Part shown: piece by piece, positions 62,013 through 64,000 of the stretch
How positions within the stretch are numbered: position 1 is the stretch's first letter
Layout: every line of letters starts with the position of its first letter
Translations under genes and position numbers: made by a program
Source of the DNA: Oasisia sp. SBJ-2009
Lineage: Eukaryota; Annelida; Polychaeta; Sabellida; Siboglinidae
Length of the DNA stretch: 64,000 bases
Assembly: GCA_964017155.1 (NCBI GenBank)
Contig: OZ024862.1
Span: forward strand, 250,501-314,500
Direction: 5' to 3'
The notes under the pieces: generated by a model
Told to the model about the DNA's origin: nothing
The model's input: the letters and a program-made list of their open reading frames with translations, nothing else
Databases searched by the model: none

Positions 62013-64000
62013 AAATCGAGGAAAACGACAAAGTCCGATCCGTCTACGGGGGATCAGTTTTGAGAATCGAGAGAAACGGCCAAGTTCGACGCGCCGGTCG
62101 GTCTTCTCGGGCGTATTCCACGCACGGAGTGTAACTACGACTCTCTCGACGAAACCAACTGACCGTGCGCGTCGTCTTGCCAACTTTTGGAAACAAATCG
62201 AGGAAAACGACAAAGTCCGATCCGGCTACGGGGGATCAGTTGGGGAAGTCTGTTTACATTCTTTTCAACAGAATTCCGTGCCGACCGCTGGGTAAACGGC
62301 GGGAGTAATAATGAACCACTAACTAGATGAGGTGACGAGGCATTTGGCGACCTTAACAGGGTGATAGTTGCACAAATCGAGGAAAACGACAAAGTCCGAT
62401 CCGTCTACGGGGGATCAGTTTTGAGAATCGAGAGAAACGGCCAAGTTCGACGCGCCGGTCGGTCTTCTCGGGCGTATTCCACGCACGGAGTGTAACTACG
62501 ACTCTCTCGACGAAACCAACTGACCGTGCGCGTCGTCTTGCCAACTTTTGGAAACAAATCGAGGAAAACGACAAAGTCCGATCCGTCTACGGGGTATCAG
62601 TTGGGGAAGTCTGTTTACATTCTTTTCAACAGAATTCCGTGCCGACCGCTGGGTAAACGGCGGGAGTAATAATGAACCACTAACTAGATGCGGTGACGAG
62701 GCATTTGGCGACCTTAACAGGGTGATAGTTGCACAAATCGAGGAAAACGACAAAGTCCGATCCGTCTACGGGGGATCAGTTTTGAGAATCGAGAGAAACG
62801 GCCAAGTTCGACGCGCCGGTCGGTCTTCTCGGGCGTATTCCACGCACGGAGTGTAACTACGACTCTCTCGACGAAACCAAATGACCGTGCGCGTCGTCTT
62901 GCCAACTTTTGGAAACAAATCGAGGAAAACGACAAAGTCCGATCCGTCTACGGGGGATCAGTTGGGGAAGTCTGTTTACATTCTTTTCAACATAATTCCG
63001 TGCCGACCGCTGGGTAAACGGCGGGAGTAATAATGAACCACTAACTAGATGAGGTGACGAGGCATTCGGCGACCTTAACAGGGTGATAGTTGCACAAATC
63101 GAGGAAAACGACAAAGTCCGATCCGTCTACGGGGGATCAGTTTTGAGAATCGAGAGAAACGGCCAAGTTCGACGCGCCGGTCGGTCTTCTCGGGCGTATT
63201 CCACGCACGGAGTGTAACTACGACTCTCTCGACTAAACCAACTGACCGTGCGCGTCGTCTTGCCAACTTTTGGAAACAAATCGAGGAAAACGACAAAGTC
63301 CGATCCGTCTACGGGGGATCAGTTGGGGAAGCGTAAATGTCTGTTTACATTCTTTTCAACAGAATTCCGTGCCGACCGCTGGGTAAACGGCGGGAGTAAT
63401 AATGAACCACTAACTAGATGAGGTGTCAAGACATTTGGCGACCTTAACAGGGTGATAGTTGCACAAATCGAGGAAAACGACAAAGTCCGATCCGTCTACG
63501 GGGGATCAGTTTTGAGAATCGAGAGAAACGGCCAAGTTCGACGCGCCGGTCGGTCTTCTCGGGCGTATTCCACGCACGGAGTGTAACTACGACTCTCTCG
63601 ACGAAACCAACTGACCGTGCGCGTCGTCTTGCCAACTTTTGGAAACAAATCGAGGAAAACGACAAAGTCCGATCCGGCTACGGGGGATCAGTTGGGGAAG
63701 TCTGTTTACATTCTTTTCAACAGAATTCCGTGCCGACCGCTGGGTAAACGGCGGGAGTAATAATGAACCACTAACTAGATGAGGTGACGAGGCATTTGGC
63801 GACCTTAACAGGGTGATAGTTGCACAAATCGAGGAAAACGACAAAGTCCGATCCGTCTACGGGGGATCAGTTTTGAGAATCGAGAGAAACGGCCAAGTTC
63901 GACGCGCCGGTCGGTCTTCTCGGGCGTATTCCACGCACGGAGTGTAACTACGACTCTCTCGACTAAACCAACTGACCGTGCGCGTCGTCTTGCCAACTTT

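Larger units (their letters stand above)
1..64000. repeat. Satellite DNA array, ~180 bp modules with higher-order structure
   Basis: The whole window is tandem repeat with no interruption. A 47 bp core recurs every 157-187 bp and is followed by one of two flanks: A (135 bp) or B (132 bp, or 140 bp with an 8 bp insertion). Modules are head-to-tail, all in one orientation. Core+A is 182 bp and core+B is 179 bp, so the commonest dimer is 361 bp and the trimer AAB is 543 bp. These lengths are in the one- and two-nucleosome range typical of centromeric or pericentromeric satellites; a centromeric role is inference only. Copies differ by scattered substitutions and a few indels, and whole multi-kilobase blocks recur almost unchanged. 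No unique DNA, microsatellite tract, transposon or gene interrupts the array, and both ends run off the window. Parts of the modules resemble 28S rRNA. Confidence 0.98.
61223..64000. repeat. Right-end segment, copy of 44.3-46.5 and 49.2-51.4 kb
   Basis: Module order and markers follow 44.3-46.5 kb (offset 16900) and 49.2-51.4 kb (offset 12002), including ctaaccagatg and the accaaatgacc variant. Private changes are ggggtatcag at 62593 and ggcattcggc at 63062. The match to the earlier blocks stops near 63.5 kb. The array continues past the window edge inside an A module. Confidence 0.8.

Noticed and set aside
1..64000. Several hundred short open frames (60-115 codons) on both strands as genes
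   Set aside because: They recur with the satellite period, overlap each other on both strands and continue across module joins. Those I checked start at TTG or GTG. The modules also vary by 1, 8 and 25 bp indels with no reading-frame preservation. They are repeat shadows.
1..64000. CRISPR array (47 bp repeat with ~135 bp spacers)
   Set aside because: The intervening segments are themselves repeated, of only two kinds, and far longer than spacers. No cas genes are present and the DNA looks eukaryotic.
1..64000. Transposon or retrotransposon insertion inside the array
   Set aside because: I followed core spacing along the window; every gap was explained by A, B, B', A-short or the 1 bp-deleted core. 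No foreign segment, poly-A tail or target-site duplication was seen.

Overview
The window is one uninterrupted satellite-DNA array. From base 1 to base 64000 I see only tandem copies of two related ~180 bp modules. There is no protein-coding gene, RNA gene, transposon or unique sequence, and neither edge of the array is in view. It is therefore eukaryotic heterochromatin-type DNA. CpG is abundant rather than depleted, which fits a lightly methylated genome such as an insect or other invertebrate better than a vertebrate or plant, but I cannot name the species.

Building blocks. Every module starts after a shared 47 bp core (aaatcgagg...ggatcagtt). Module A is 135 bp, so core plus A is 182 bp. 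Module B is 132 bp, so core plus B is 179 bp. B' is B with an 8 bp insertion (cgtaaatg), so core plus B' is 187 bp. A-short is A with a 25 bp deletion (157 bp with core). The modules combine into repeating units: AB = 361 bp, AB' = 369 bp, AAB = 543 bp, A-short/A/B = 518 bp and ABB' = 548 bp. I estimate about 350 modules in the window.

Layout. About 1-1.8 kb is AB'/ABB'. About 1.7-4.5 kb is AAB trimers in a 1086 bp repeat. About 3.8-10.6 kb is a 3251 bp block present twice in tandem. About 11.1-12.5 kb holds 518 bp and 361 bp small duplications. About 12.6-18 kb is a 2521 bp tandem duplication. A block of about 8.2-8.6 kb covering 15.1-22.1 kb recurs at 23.4-30.7 kb. From 30 kb to the end the array is mostly AB/AB', built from nested duplications with periods 8157, 2895, 4898, 1278 and 2724 bp.

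Main discovery. The modules carry recognisable pieces of the most conserved part of the large-subunit (28S) rRNA gene, the helix 69-71 region that contains the R2 retrotransposon and I-PpoI target. B has a 19-base exact piece on the plus strand (GGGTAAACGGCGGGAGTAA). On its minus strand B has a longer piece spanning TTAAGG and CCAAATGCCTCGTCA. A has a more diverged plus-strand copy (22 of 29 positions). The satellite therefore appears to descend at least partly from 28S rDNA, with an inverted arrangement inside B. The 28S comparison rests on my knowledge of the conserved sequence, not on a search.

Many short open frames run through both strands, but those I checked begin at TTG or GTG and repeat with the satellite. 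I regard them as by-products of the repeat.
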